Positions 26,088 to 35,304 of a stretch of 64,000 bases of DNA are shown in pieces. Source of the DNA: Paenibacillus sp. SZ31 (GTDB lineage Bacteria > Bacillota > Bacilli > Paenibacillales > Paenibacillaceae); contig NZ_JABBEA010000009.1 of the NCBI RefSeq assembly GCF_012912005.1, positions 176,665 through 240,664 of the forward strand. Reading direction: 5' to 3'. Each line of letters begins with the position of its first letter. Position 1 is the stretch's first letter. Under the pieces are notes generated by a model that worked only from the letters and a program-made list of their open reading frames with translations, did no database searches and was not told the origin of the DNA. A program made the translations under genes and the position numbers.

Positions 26088-26113
26088 GTTTCAACCCCAT
26101 ATAGTATGGTTAT
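26088..26113 (+). promoter_or_regulatory. SigB-type promoter of the YflT-like gene
   Basis: GTTTCA (26088-26093), a 14-base spacer and GGTTAT (26108-26113), 49 bases before the start. Confidence 0.65.
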
Positions 26114-26162
26114 ATACTAAGTAGCTCGATATAGAAGATTAAATCAGAGGAGAGTGGAAACG

Positions 26163-26507
26163 ATGAATTCAACCAATGCGCAAGCTTATGCAAAAGTGGT
26201 AGAAAACGGAGTCCAGGCGGTAGAAGCGGTGAAAGAATTGCAGATTACCGGATACCTTGCTGATCATATCTTTGTTCTCGCCCATGAGAAGGATCGTACA
26301 GATCGAATTGCCGATACAGCTGATGCCAAAGAAATTGGCATTAAGGAAGAAGGCGTATTTGATTCCTTGGCGAATCTGTTCCGCTCACGTGGTGATGAAC
26401 TCCGGGCCAAAATTGTATCGATGGGCTTTACCGAAGCCGAGGCCGACTTCTACGAGAGTGAGCTCGACAAGGGTAAAGTGCTTGTTATTGCTAAAAAGAA
26501 AGATTAA
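26163..26507 (+). CDS. General stress protein of the YflT/17M family
   Basis: A 114-residue soluble protein. VVENGVQAVEAVKELQITGYLADHIFVLAH at the N-terminus and MGFTEAEADFYESELDKGKVLVIAKK at the C-terminus are the hallmarks of the heat-induced YflT domain. The ATG at 26163 lies 9 bases after GAGGAGAG; the in-frame GTG at 26154 would abut the site. Homologues in B. subtilis are SigB-dependent; the SigB-type promoter at 26088 agrees. It is monocistronic, closed by a very long perfect hairpin. Confidence 0.85.
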   Translation: MNSTNAQAYAKVVENGVQAVEAVKELQITGYLADHIFVLAHEKDRTDRIADTADAKEIGIKEEGVFDSLANLFRSRGDELRAKIVSMGFTEAEADFYESELDKGKVLVIAKKKD

Positions 26508-26581
26508 CCGATATACATCGCAAGTTGAAGCTTGCTGAACATGGACGAGCTTCTGAATCACTTCTGTAAATGCTTAATCAA

Positions 26582-26629
26582 AAACATAGATAAGGAATGG
26601 GGCTTTCCCCATTCCTTATCTATGTTTTT
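26582..26629. terminator. Terminator with a 21-bp perfect stem
   Basis: Perfect arms from 26582 and to 26626 (AAACATAGATAAGGAATGGGG and its complement) close a tiny loop, with T residues after. The remaining ~235 bases before rsbY hold a TATAAT at 26797-26802 with only a poor -35; no SigB-type site is seen there. Confidence 0.85.
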
Positions 26630-26864
26630 GCAAGTTTGGAAGCGGGATCAGGACGCTGCAAAAACAGGGTAAATAGCGGGGTATTTCCCCTGCGATGGTG
26701 CCATTTACTGATAAAGGATGTTCAAAAAGTCCGCGTTTAAGATTATAGTTATGCTAGGAATTATTATGTCTACTGCCGTTTTGTATGCAAAATTTGTATA
26801 ATCAACGTTCGTTTTAACCTAATAAGAATCGACAAACCCGGACGCCACAGATAAGGAGATATCA

Positions 26865-28034
26865 ATGAGAATACTTATTGTTGACGACAATCCGACGAAT
26901 GTCATTATCATTCGAGAAATTCTGAAAAAAGAAAACTATCGTGACATTGTAACGGCGAGTTCCGCCATGGAAATGTTTGAAGTTTTGGGAATTGGGGAGG
27001 AAAGCAACGAACCTCGTCCAAGACCGTCGGATATTGACCTGATTTTGCTAGATATGATGATGCCTGAGATGGATGGCATCGAAGCCTGCAGTATTGTGCA
27101 GAAATTTGAAAATCTGAAGGATATACCGATTATTATGGTGACTGCAATCGGTGACTCCAAGAAACTTGCCGAAGCATTGGATGCAGGCGCATCCGATTAT
27201 GTGACCAAACCGATTAACAAAGTCGAACTGATGGCCAGAATTCGACTCGCGCTTCGTTTGAAACAGGAGAAGGATTGGCATAAAGAGCGTGATCAACGTA
27301 TTCAGGATGAACTGAAGCTGGCAGCAATGGTCCAAAATGCCGTATTAAGTCCGGCAATCCGGGACCCGTTGTTTCAAGTGCATGCCATCTATAAACCTTC
27401 ATTCGAACTTGCAGGTGACCTCTATTCATGGTATCCACTTGGGGAAGGCCGCTACGGAGTACTCTTGCTCGACATGATGGGACATGGAATATCTTCATCC
27501 CTGTTTACCATGTTTATTGCTTCTGTGTTGAAAGATACGGTTACCACCTATGTCGATCCAGAGAAGGTCATTCAGGAGCTGAACCGCCGCTTTAACCAGC
27601 TCCATCTGGAGAAACAATTGGTGCAGTATTATTTCACGGCAATCTATCTGGTCGTTGATACACGGATGAAGCGTATTGATTATGTTAACGCAGGACATCC
27701 ACCTGCTTTATTTTTCCGAAACGACGGCAGTGTGACTACATTTGACAGCGTCTGCTGTCCAGTTGGTTTATTTGACAAAATGGACATTGAACCACAAACG
27801 ATTCATTACGAGGGTGACGGGCATATTGCACTCTATACGGATGGATTATTAGAAGCTGTTCAGGGCGGGCAAGAGGAACAACACGAATTCCTGGTCGAAA
27901 AACTGACCGGCTCACATCAGTGGAATGAAGCTGCCATGCAGGCACTATTTTTCGACGACGAAATTCCCCAGGAACGGGATGATGATAAATGTTTGGTCTG
28001 GATTACTTTGGATAAAGGGGCGGAGGCTGAATGA
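26865..28034 (+). CDS. rsbY: Receiver-PP2C phosphatase, RsbY-like activator of SigB
   Basis: A 389-residue protein. Residues 1-130 are a receiver domain: acidic pair in IVDDNPTN, phospho-acceptor D63 in LLDMMMPEMDG, Lys in YVTKPINKVEL. A helical linker leads to a SpoIIE/RsbU-type PP2C phosphatase (about 175-385) with metal sites in ELAGDLYSW, LLDMMGHGISS and the C-terminal DDDKCLVWI. In B. cereus, RsbY is a receiver-PP2C phosphatase that dephosphorylates RsbV after phosphorylation by RsbK, freeing SigB. Here the same role is inferred from domain order and from the linked hybrid kinase, methyltransferase and rsbVW-sigB. Its stop overlaps the next start as ATGA. Confidence 0.85.
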   Translation: MRILIVDDNPTNVIIIREILKKENYRDIVTASSAMEMFEVLGIGEESNEPRPRPSDIDLILLDMMMPEMDGIEACSIVQKFENLKDIPIIMVTAIGDSKKLAEALDAGASDYVTKPINKVELMARIRLALRLKQEKDWHKERDQRIQDELKLAAMVQNAVLSPAIRDPLFQVHAIYKPSFELAGDLYSWYPLGEGRYGVLLLDMMGHGISSSLFTMFIASVLKDTVTTYVDPEKVIQELNRRFNQLHLEKQLVQYYFTAIYLVVDTRMKRIDYVNAGHPPALFFRNDGSVTTFDSVCCPVGLFDKMDIEPQTIHYEGDGHIALYTDGLLEAVQGGQEEQHEFLVEKLTGSHQWNEAAMQALFFDDEIPQERDDDKCLVWITLDKGAEAE

Positions 28035-31000
28035 AGATCAGGAATAAACTGCTGATTGGCTTTACCGCTCTGATGGCCATTTTGATCGTACTCACGTTTG
28101 TGAGCTATGAACGGCTGAACAGCAGTAATCAGCAGATTGATCAGATGTATCAGGAGCGTTATCTCAAAGTAAGATACACATCTGCTGCACGTGGAGAGGT
28201 TAATGACATTGCCAAAGTGCTGGCTAACTTGTTATTGAATCCGAATAACTCAATTAGTGCAGCTGACGGTGACTTGAAGGAGATGAAGGATCGGGGGGAC
28301 GGTTACCTCGTAGAAGTAAGAAACCGGGCGGACAGTGCGCCTGAGCATCAACTGGTGGATCGTGTAAATGCCGCATGGAATGCTTATACAGCCTATGCTA
28401 CGAGACAGATTAGCCTGATGTCCCAGAATCGGGTAGAAGATGCGAATAACTACCGCAATTCAACAGGACTTGCGGTGCAAAAAGAAGCTGTGGATAGTTT
28501 GAATGCTCTTTCCCGCTACCAGGACCAAGAGATTGATACGGAGATTAAGGACGCTAACGCAGCGTATACGAGAGCGGTACAGATCACCATAAGTATCATG
28601 ATTGCCGGATTGTTGCTGGCTCTGGGTGTCATTATGTGGGTACTGCCGAGTATTACGCGGGGTCTAAACACCGTATCCATGATGATCACCAGTTTTGGCA
28701 AAGGGCGCTATCGTACAATCAGACGCATTCAGGTCAAGTCGACGGACGAGATTGGTCAGATTGCCACTGTGTTCAAAGATGTATCGAGCGATCTGGAAGA
28801 AAAACTGGAAGTTGAGAAAGCCTATGTGCAGGCTCAACAGGATCAGAACTGGATGAGTTCGAACATCGCAAGAGTTCCTGAGCTGCTTCGGGGCATTGGT
28901 TCCATTCGACAAATCTCCCAGATGTTTATCAGTGAGTTTACCCCCGTGCTTGGTGCTCAGTTGGGTGTTGTATACCTCATTGATGAGGAGAAACATCCCG
29001 ACGAGCTGAGACGCTACGGTGCATATGCATTTGAGGAGAACGAAGACGTTGGTAAAGAAATGTACCGGATTGGTGAAGGCCTGATTGGTCAAGCTGCGCT
29101 GGATATGACACCAATAGTTTTGGAAAATACGCCGGAAGATTACGTGCATATTGGTTCAGCCTCAGGTTCAACACGTGCTGCGGGCATTATGATCTATCCT
29201 GTTGTATTTGAAGATGAACTGATTGGTGTAGTTGAACTGGCTTCCTTTGAAGGGTTCAATGAACTTCATAAACAATTGTTCGCTCAACTGATCATGAACT
29301 TGGGCGTAATTTTGAACAACGTTCGACGTCGTTTGCGTGTGGAGGAGCTGCTTCGTGAATCTCAAGCACTGACTGAAGAACTGCAAGTTCAATCGGAAGA
29401 ATTGCAGACACAGCAAGAAGAGTTGCGTCGTTCCAATGAGAATTTGGAGGAGCAGACAGAGGCGCTTAAACGTTCCGAAGAATTGCTGCAACGTCAGCAG
29501 GAAGAGCTGGAGCATTTCAATACCGAGCTTATTGCGAAGACGCGGGCGCTTGAAGAGCAAGTGCGTGAAGTCGAAGAGAAGAATGACGAAATTGAGAAAA
29601 CGAAGACACAGTTGGAACAGCAAGCTACACAGCTGTCGATGACAAGCAAGTACAAGTCTGAATTTTTGGCGAATATGTCGCATGAACTTCGTACACCACT
29701 TAACAGTTTGCTTATTCTGTCCCAGTTATTGTCGGAGAACAAGGGTGGAAATCTGACTGACAAGCAACAGGAATATGCACAAACCATTTACATGTCGGGT
29801 GCCGATTTACTGAAGATGATTGATGAGATTCTGGATCTCTCCAAAGTGGACGCAGGCAAGATGGATATCAATTATGAGACGGTTCGAATGGAAGAGCTGA
29901 CCAGCTTTGTTCAGCAAAACTTTGGACCGATGGCGAATAAAAAAGAATTGAACTTGAACATCGAGTTCGACAACGATTTACCGGAATGGGTATATACCGA
30001 CAGTCATCGCGTCAAACAGATTTTGCGGAATTTGTTGTCGAACGCGTTCAAGTTTACCAATCGTGGTTCGGTCAGTCTGATTGGACGACGGATGAAACCG
30101 GAAGAACTGCCGGGTTACATGAATACCAATCAGGAATATCTCGGATTTACTGTAAAAGACACCGGCATCGGTATTCCATCGGACAAGACGGATCTGATCT
30201 TTGAAGCGTTCCAGCAAGTGGATGGGACTACAAGTCGCAAATACGGCGGAACTGGTCTGGGATTGTCCATTAGCAGAGAACTGGCACGATTGCTTGGTGG
30301 TGCAATACAGGTGGAATCATCCGAGGGGGAAGGCAGCTGCTTCACTTTGTACCTGCCGGATAATCATGAAGAGGAAGTTCTGGCCGGTGAAGGTGCTTCA
30401 AGAGAAGCGGCAGTATCCTCAGAGGCGCTTTATGAACAGTCCATGGAAACACGGACCATGCTTTCAAGCCATCAGTCCATTCTCTCTCCTGATCCGGAGC
30501 GAAGCGTGGGTACGGACCTATCTCCTACCCATACGCCTGAAGTGACGCAGATCGAAGATGATCGGGAGAATCTGATGGAAGGTGACAAAATCCTTCTCAT
30601 TATTGAGGATGACGTGAACTTTGCACATATTTTGATGGATATGGCCAGAGGAAGAGGATTCAAGGCACTTGTTGCCCTGCAGGGGGATAAAGGACTTGAA
30701 ATGGCTCGTCAATATCTCCCGGATGCGATTATCCTGGATATTCAATTGCCGGTTATGGATGGTTGGACCATTCTGGGCGAGCTGAAGAGCAGTTCGGCAA
30801 CACGCCACATCCCGGTACATGTGATTTCGGTCATTGATGATATGAAGCAAGGTCTGATGATGGGCGCTATTGCGTATCTGAAAAAACCTTCCAGTAAGGA
30901 TTCACTGGATAAAGCTTTCTCGCATATCAAATCCTATACCGAGAATCAGTTGAAACGACTGTTGATTGTGGAAGATGATGAGATTCAGCGTAAAGCCATT

Positions 31001-31756
31001 ATTGAATTGATTGGTCATGACGATGTGGCAATCACGGCAGTATCCACAGGCAGTGAAGCTTTGAATGAATTACACACCCAGCGTTATGATTGCATGGTAC
31101 TGGATCTAATGTTAACGGATATGACCGGGTTCGAGTTGCTCGACCAGATTCGGGATGATGAATATCTGAACGATTTGCCGATTATAATTTATACAGGCAA
31201 AGAACTGGATTCCAAGGAAGAAATGAAGCTTCGTAAATATGCGGAATCCATCATTATCAAGGATGTGAAGTCACCGGAACGTTTGCTGGATGAAACGACA
31301 TTGTTCCTGCATCGGGTAGAAGCCAATTTGCCGGAAGACAAGCGTCGAATCTTACAGAAGCTGCACAACAAGGAAACATTGTTTGAAGGTAAGAAAATAT
31401 TGCTTGTAGATGACGATATTCGTAATGTATTTGCCCTTTCAAGTGTCCTTGAAGGCTATCGCATGGATGTAACCTTTGCAGAGAATGGCCGTGAGGCTCT
31501 GGAGATTCTGGAGAAAAATCCGGAAATTGATCTGGTACTGATGGACATGATGATGCCAGAAATGGACGGTTACGAAGCGATGACACGAATCAGACAGATC
31601 CCGGAGTTTGAAAAATTGCCGATTATTGCGCTTACGGCCAAAGCCATGAAAGAGGATCGAGGCAAATGTATTGAGGCTGGAGCTTCTGATTATGTGAAAA
31701 AACCGATCCAGACGGATCAATTATTATCCTTAATGCGCGTATGGTTGTATTCGTAA
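28031..31756 (+). CDS. rsbK: Multi-receiver hybrid histidine kinase, RsbK-like
   Basis: A 1241-residue sensor kinase. Two membrane helices (residues about 8-25 and 183-205) flank an extracytoplasmic helical sensor of the 4HB/CHASE3 type. HAMP follows (about 210-260), then a GAF domain (about 280-430), a long coiled coil (435-540), HisKA with H551 (NMSHELRTPLN), HATPase with DTGIGIP and GGTGLGLSISR, and three receivers with phospho-acceptor Asp at 903, 1025 and 1172. All three keep an acidic pair. B. cereus RsbK is a hybrid kinase that phosphorylates RsbY; three receivers are more than that example. Overlap with rsbY (ATGA) shows coupling. The signal is unknown. Confidence 0.85.
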   Translation: MKIRNKLLIGFTALMAILIVLTFVSYERLNSSNQQIDQMYQERYLKVRYTSAARGEVNDIAKVLANLLLNPNNSISAADGDLKEMKDRGDGYLVEVRNRADSAPEHQLVDRVNAAWNAYTAYATRQISLMSQNRVEDANNYRNSTGLAVQKEAVDSLNALSRYQDQEIDTEIKDANAAYTRAVQITISIMIAGLLLALGVIMWVLPSITRGLNTVSMMITSFGKGRYRTIRRIQVKSTDEIGQIATVFKDVSSDLEEKLEVEKAYVQAQQDQNWMSSNIARVPELLRGIGSIRQISQMFISEFTPVLGAQLGVVYLIDEEKHPDELRRYGAYAFEENEDVGKEMYRIGEGLIGQAALDMTPIVLENTPEDYVHIGSASGSTRAAGIMIYPVVFEDELIGVVELASFEGFNELHKQLFAQLIMNLGVILNNVRRRLRVEELLRESQALTEELQVQSEELQTQQEELRRSNENLEEQTEALKRSEELLQRQQEELEHFNTELIAKTRALEEQVREVEEKNDEIEKTKTQLEQQATQLSMTSKYKSEFLANMSHELRTPLNSLLILSQLLSENKGGNLTDKQQEYAQTIYMSGADLLKMIDEILDLSKVDAGKMDINYETVRMEELTSFVQQNFGPMANKKELNLNIEFDNDLPEWVYTDSHRVKQILRNLLSNAFKFTNRGSVSLIGRRMKPEELPGYMNTNQEYLGFTVKDTGIGIPSDKTDLIFEAFQQVDGTTSRKYGGTGLGLSISRELARLLGGAIQVESSEGEGSCFTLYLPDNHEEEVLAGEGASREAAVSSEALYEQSMETRTMLSSHQSILSPDPERSVGTDLSPTHTPEVTQIEDDRENLMEGDKILLIIEDDVNFAHILMDMARGRGFKALVALQGDKGLEMARQYLPDAIILDIQLPVMDGWTILGELKSSSATRHIPVHVISVIDDMKQGLMMGAIAYLKKPSSKDSLDKAFSHIKSYTENQLKRLLIVEDDEIQRKAIIELIGHDDVAITAVSTGSEALNELHTQRYDCMVLDLMLTDMTGFELLDQIRDDEYLNDLPIIIYTGKELDSKEEMKLRKYAESIIIKDVKSPERLLDETTLFLHRVEANLPEDKRRILQKLHNKETLFEGKKILLVDDDIRNVFALSSVLEGYRMDVTFAENGREALEILEKNPEIDLVLMDMMMPEMDGYEAMTRIRQIPEFEKLPIIALTAKAMKEDRGKCIEAGASDYVKKPIQTDQLLSLMRVWLYS

Positions 31757-31842
31757 GTTCATTATTCGTAAGTACATTGTTTGGGTAATGAAAGACAATA
31801 CGACGAATACGCAAGTAACAAATGAAGAAGTGGAGAGAATTT

Positions 31843-32715
31843 ATGACACCGTGGGAACCTACCGAGACGGGGACAGATTTGGTCCGTATGCCGCAAGATG
31901 AAGAGCGCGAGCTGATCGAGATTGAGTTGCTGTTGGAAGGCATGCACCGTTTATATGGATATGATTTTAGAAACTATGCACTGCCATCCCTGAAACGAAG
32001 AATCTGGCATCATGCACATGCCGAAGGTGTTAAGAGCATATCCGGCTTGCAGGAGCGTGTGCTTCATGACCGTTCCGCGTTTGAACGTTTTGTACAGAAT
32101 TTGTCCATCCCTGTGACGGAAATGTTTCGAGATCCCTCGCTTTTCCGAATGTTTCGGGAACAGATTATTCCTATTCTGAGAACCTATCCGTATATCCGAA
32201 TATGGCATGCGGGTTGCTCTACGGGAGAGGAAGTCTATTCCATGGCCATCATGTTGCATGAGGAAGGGCTGTATGACAAGGCAAGAATCTACGCAACGGA
32301 TATGAATGATCGCTCATTGCAGCAGGCCAAAGAAGGCGTCTACGGTATTGAGAAAATGAAACTGTTTACTACAAATTATTTGGAGGCAGGGGGTACCAGA
32401 GCCTTCTCCGAGTACTATACAGCGAAATATAATTCGGTGATATTTCATCCTTTTCTAAGGAAAAACATCATATTCGCCGAGCACAATCTGGCAACAGACC
32501 GGTCATTTAATGAGTTTAATGTTATCTTTTGCCGCAATGTCATGATTTATTTCAATGATGAACTGCGGAACCATGTGCATGGGCTGTTTCACGAGAGCTT
32601 GAGCCACTTTGGTATTCTGGTTCTGGGGTCTAAAGAATCGATACATTTTACAGAGTTCAGTGATACCTATGAGCCATTAGACCGGACCGAAAAAATATAC
32701 CGGAAGATCAAATAG
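31843..32715 (+). CDS. rsbM: CheR-type methyltransferase, RsbM-like
   Basis: A 290-residue SAM-dependent protein methyltransferase of the CheR type. The N-terminal helical domain (YGYDFRNYALPSLKRRI) and TEMFRDPSLFR loop precede the SAM site HAGCSTGEEVYS (about 121-132), ATDMNDRSL and the C-terminal VIFCRNVMIYF block. In B. cereus, RsbM methylates RsbK and lowers SigB activity; the linked hybrid kinase is the obvious candidate substrate here, likely in its long coiled coil. No chemotaxis genes are nearby. The ATG at 31843 has GGAGAG five bases upstream; an ATG 21 bases earlier has no ribosome site. Confidence 0.85.
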   Translation: MTPWEPTETGTDLVRMPQDEERELIEIELLLEGMHRLYGYDFRNYALPSLKRRIWHHAHAEGVKSISGLQERVLHDRSAFERFVQNLSIPVTEMFRDPSLFRMFREQIIPILRTYPYIRIWHAGCSTGEEVYSMAIMLHEEGLYDKARIYATDMNDRSLQQAKEGVYGIEKMKLFTTNYLEAGGTRAFSEYYTAKYNSVIFHPFLRKNIIFAEHNLATDRSFNEFNVIFCRNVMIYFNDELRNHVHGLFHESLSHFGILVLGSKESIHFTEFSDTYEPLDRTEKIYRKIK

Positions 32716-32731
32716 GGGGTTAGGGTTAGCC

Positions 32732-34408
32732 ATGGGGCTCAATGAACCAATCCATATATTATTGGTAGATGACCGCCCTGAGAACTTGCTTGCTCTTGAA
32801 GCGGTTCTGGAATCGGAACAATATAAACTCGTTAAGGCAACTTCCGGAGAAGAGGCACTCCGCTGTCTGCTAAAAGACGAATTTGCGGTTATCGTACTTG
32901 ATGTACAGATGCCTGGGATGGACGGAATTGAGACAGCAAAGTTAATTAAGGCACGGGACAAGTCCAAGGATGTGCCGATCATATTCATCTCTGCGAATAG
33001 CAGAGAGGCTGAGCATTTGTTTGCGGGATATTCAGCCGGGGCCATTGATTACATGGTTAAGCCATTTATTCCTCAGATTTTGAAATCGAAGATCGAGGGC
33101 TTTGTGGAGATGTTTATCACCAATAAACGATTGAAGACACAGACCATGCTGCTTCACCAGAAGACACAGGAACTGGAGAAGATGAACCAACAACTCATTC
33201 AAGCCAAGGAAGAAGCGGAAATTGCAGCCAATGCGAAGACTGAATTTCTGGCGATGATGAGCCATGAGATTCGCACACCGATGAACGGAGTTATCGGCAT
33301 GGTGGATCTGCTGATGGAGACGGAATTGAAGGACGATCAGAAGGAGTACGCAGACATCGTTCGTCGCAGTGCGGATGCACTCGTCACGGTCATTAACGAC
33401 ATTCTTGACTTCACCAAGATGGAATCCGGCAAAATGGAACTTGAAGAGCATCCTTTTGAACTTGTCTCCTGTATTCGGGAAGTGCTGGGATTGTTTGCTG
33501 CCGAAGCAGGCAAAAAGAATCTGGAACTGGATTATTTCCTGGAAGATTCGGTCCCTGAATTGATTTACGGAGATATGGCAAGGCTACGCCAAGTTCTCTT
33601 GAATCTCATTGCTAATGCGATCAAATTCACTGACCAGGGTGGGGTATATCTGATCGTGTCAGTGAATGAGGAGAAGGATGGACAAATGGCGTTGGAGTTT
33701 GCTGTTAAGGACACTGGAATAGGCATTGCATCAGACAAAGTTGACCGCCTGTTCCAGCCGTTTTCTCAGCTTGATACATCCATGACACGCAAGTATGGCG
33801 GAACAGGCCTGGGCCTGGCGATCTGCAAGACGCTGGTCGAAATGATGGGTGGACAGATCTATCTCGACACCACAGAGCAACGGGGAGCAACATTTGTATT
33901 TACGATTCAGGCGAAACGTTATGTAGAAACAGAACTGGTCCAGAGGAACGGGGAAGAGAAGCTGACGGATGTGAAGAACGAGAATAAATATCCCACCGTA
34001 TTAATTGTGGATGATCATCCCATTAACCAAAAGCTGATGGCGATTATGCTCAGTAAGCTTGGGTTGCTCTCGGACATCGCTGAAGATGGACAGAGCGCAC
34101 TGGACATGGTCCTGAGCAGCCGTTATCCCTATGACTATGTGTTCATGGATCTGCAGATGCCTGTTATGGACGGTCTGGAGTGCACACGGCGGATACGAGA
34201 GAGCCTGTCCCCGTCTACTCAGCCGATCATTATAGCGATGACGGCTAATGTTATGGAAGGTATTCAGCAACGTTGTATTGCCGCAGGCATGGATGATTAT
34301 ATTAGTAAACCAGTGAAAATGGGCAATGTAAAACAAAAAATAGCCCAGTTTCAAAAACAACGACAAATGTTAAACTCAGGCCCATCTGCCATGAATCATG
34401 CCAATTGA
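32732..34408 (+). CDS. Soluble hybrid histidine kinase (receiver-kinase-receiver)
   Basis: A 558-residue protein without membrane segments. An N-terminal receiver (phospho-acceptor D57 in IVLDVQMPGMDG) is joined by a coiled coil (about 130-170) to HisKA with H178 (MMSHEIRTPMN) and HATPase (KDTGIGIA, GGTGLGLAICK), then a C-terminal receiver (D473 in FMDLQMPVMDG). It sits 16 bases after the CheR gene and before the rsbV promoter. The N-terminal receiver could accept phosphate from another kinase and the C-terminal one could pass it on, so it may be a relay or second input into the RsbY-like phosphatase. This component is not part of the standard B. cereus RsbKYM set as I know it. Confidence 0.85.
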   Translation: MGLNEPIHILLVDDRPENLLALEAVLESEQYKLVKATSGEEALRCLLKDEFAVIVLDVQMPGMDGIETAKLIKARDKSKDVPIIFISANSREAEHLFAGYSAGAIDYMVKPFIPQILKSKIEGFVEMFITNKRLKTQTMLLHQKTQELEKMNQQLIQAKEEAEIAANAKTEFLAMMSHEIRTPMNGVIGMVDLLMETELKDDQKEYADIVRRSADALVTVINDILDFTKMESGKMELEEHPFELVSCIREVLGLFAAEAGKKNLELDYFLEDSVPELIYGDMARLRQVLLNLIANAIKFTDQGGVYLIVSVNEEKDGQMALEFAVKDTGIGIASDKVDRLFQPFSQLDTSMTRKYGGTGLGLAICKTLVEMMGGQIYLDTTEQRGATFVFTIQAKRYVETELVQRNGEEKLTDVKNENKYPTVLIVDDHPINQKLMAIMLSKLGLLSDIAEDGQSALDMVLSSRYPYDYVFMDLQMPVMDGLECTRRIRESLSPSTQPIIIAMTANVMEGIQQRCIAAGMDDYISKPVKMGNVKQKIAQFQKQRQMLNSGPSAMNHAN

Positions 34409-34430
34409 AACATTTGCCAAACTTCTTTTT

Positions 34431-34456
34431 GTTTCACTCGTGCTGAAGTTGGGTTA
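34431..34456 (+). promoter_or_regulatory. SigB-type autoregulatory promoter of rsbV-rsbW-sigB
   Basis: GTTTCA (34431-34436), a 14-base spacer and GGGTTA (34451-34456), 38 bases before rsbV. In known SigB systems the rsbVW-sigB genes are autoregulated from such a site. Confidence 0.75.
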
Positions 34457-34494
34457 TTAGGTAAGGAAACCATTGATCAGGAGAGAGATGTCTA

Positions 34495-34833
34495 ATGAAT
34501 ACAAATAAGAATGAAAAATTCAATGCAAGAACTGAAACACAGGATGGCGTGTGCACGGTGTATTTGACTGGCGAACTGGATTTGTCGGTTGCTCCTGACT
34601 TCCGTTTGGTAATGGAGCCGCTCGTGGATAACAAGGAACAAGATCTTTTGATTAACATGAAAGAATTGAAGTATATCGATAGTACAGGGATTGGTATCCT
34701 GTTATCTGTTTTGAAGGCAAGACATGGAATGGAAGCTCGTTTTGAAGTACAGGAAGTTCCTGCGCAAATTCAGAAACTTTTTGACATGACGGGCATCGCC
34801 AAATTCTTTGTCACACAGAAGAATTCCCAATAG
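34495..34833 (+). CDS. rsbV: Anti-anti-sigma factor RsbV
   Basis: A 112-residue STAS-domain protein. The phosphorylation motif ELKYIDSTGIGILLSVL has the target Ser at position 63. Unphosphorylated RsbV binds RsbW and frees SigB; RsbW inactivates it by phosphorylation and a PP2C enzyme reactivates it. Position directly before rsbW and sigB settles the assignment. A GAGAGAGATG site precedes the start. Confidence 0.93.
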   Translation: MNTNKNEKFNARTETQDGVCTVYLTGELDLSVAPDFRLVMEPLVDNKEQDLLINMKELKYIDSTGIGILLSVLKARHGMEARFEVQEVPAQIQKLFDMTGIAKFFVTQKNSQ

Positions 34834-34851
34834 GAAAGGATCGAAAAAGGA

Positions 34852-35304
34852 ATGAATGCAGAAGTTCAAAGAGTCACCCTTAATCTACCGGCGACAGCTG
34901 ATTACGTTGATATTGTAAGACTCAATCTTTATGGAGTAGCATCCAAAATGGGATTCTCTTATGAAGACATTGAGGATATGAAAGTTGCTGTATCCGAGGC
35001 CTGTAACAACTCTGTACTGTATGCCTACTCACACGAAGGCGGCATGGTAGAAGTCGTATTTGAAGTGGATGGCGAAACACTGTCCATTACTGTCAAAGAC
35101 GAAGGTGCCAGCTTCGAGAATATGAACCCTGCTGTGTCACGTGCCGGTCTTCACGACAAAGAACTGACAGAAGCACAGATTGGTGGGCTTGGGTTCTACC
35201 TGATGCAAGCCTTGATGGACGATGTCAGCGTGGAAAGTGAGACGGGCAAAGGTACGAAGGTAGTACTCGTAAAACGTCTTGCAAGAAGTGAGGAGAAAGT
35301 ATGA
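34852..35304 (+). CDS. rsbW: Anti-sigma factor and RsbV kinase RsbW
   Basis: A 150-residue GHKL-type serine kinase. The N box SEACNNSVLYAYSHE, a G1-type VKDEGASFE and a G2-type GGLGFYLMQALMD are visible. RsbW holds SigB inactive and phosphorylates RsbV. It starts 18 bases after rsbV with AGGAAAGGA and overlaps the sigB start by four bases (ATGA), the usual arrangement that keeps sigma and anti-sigma in balance. Confidence 0.93.
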   Translation: MNAEVQRVTLNLPATADYVDIVRLNLYGVASKMGFSYEDIEDMKVAVSEACNNSVLYAYSHEGGMVEVVFEVDGETLSITVKDEGASFENMNPAVSRAGLHDKELTEAQIGGLGFYLMQALMDDVSVESETGKGTKVVLVKRLARSEEKV

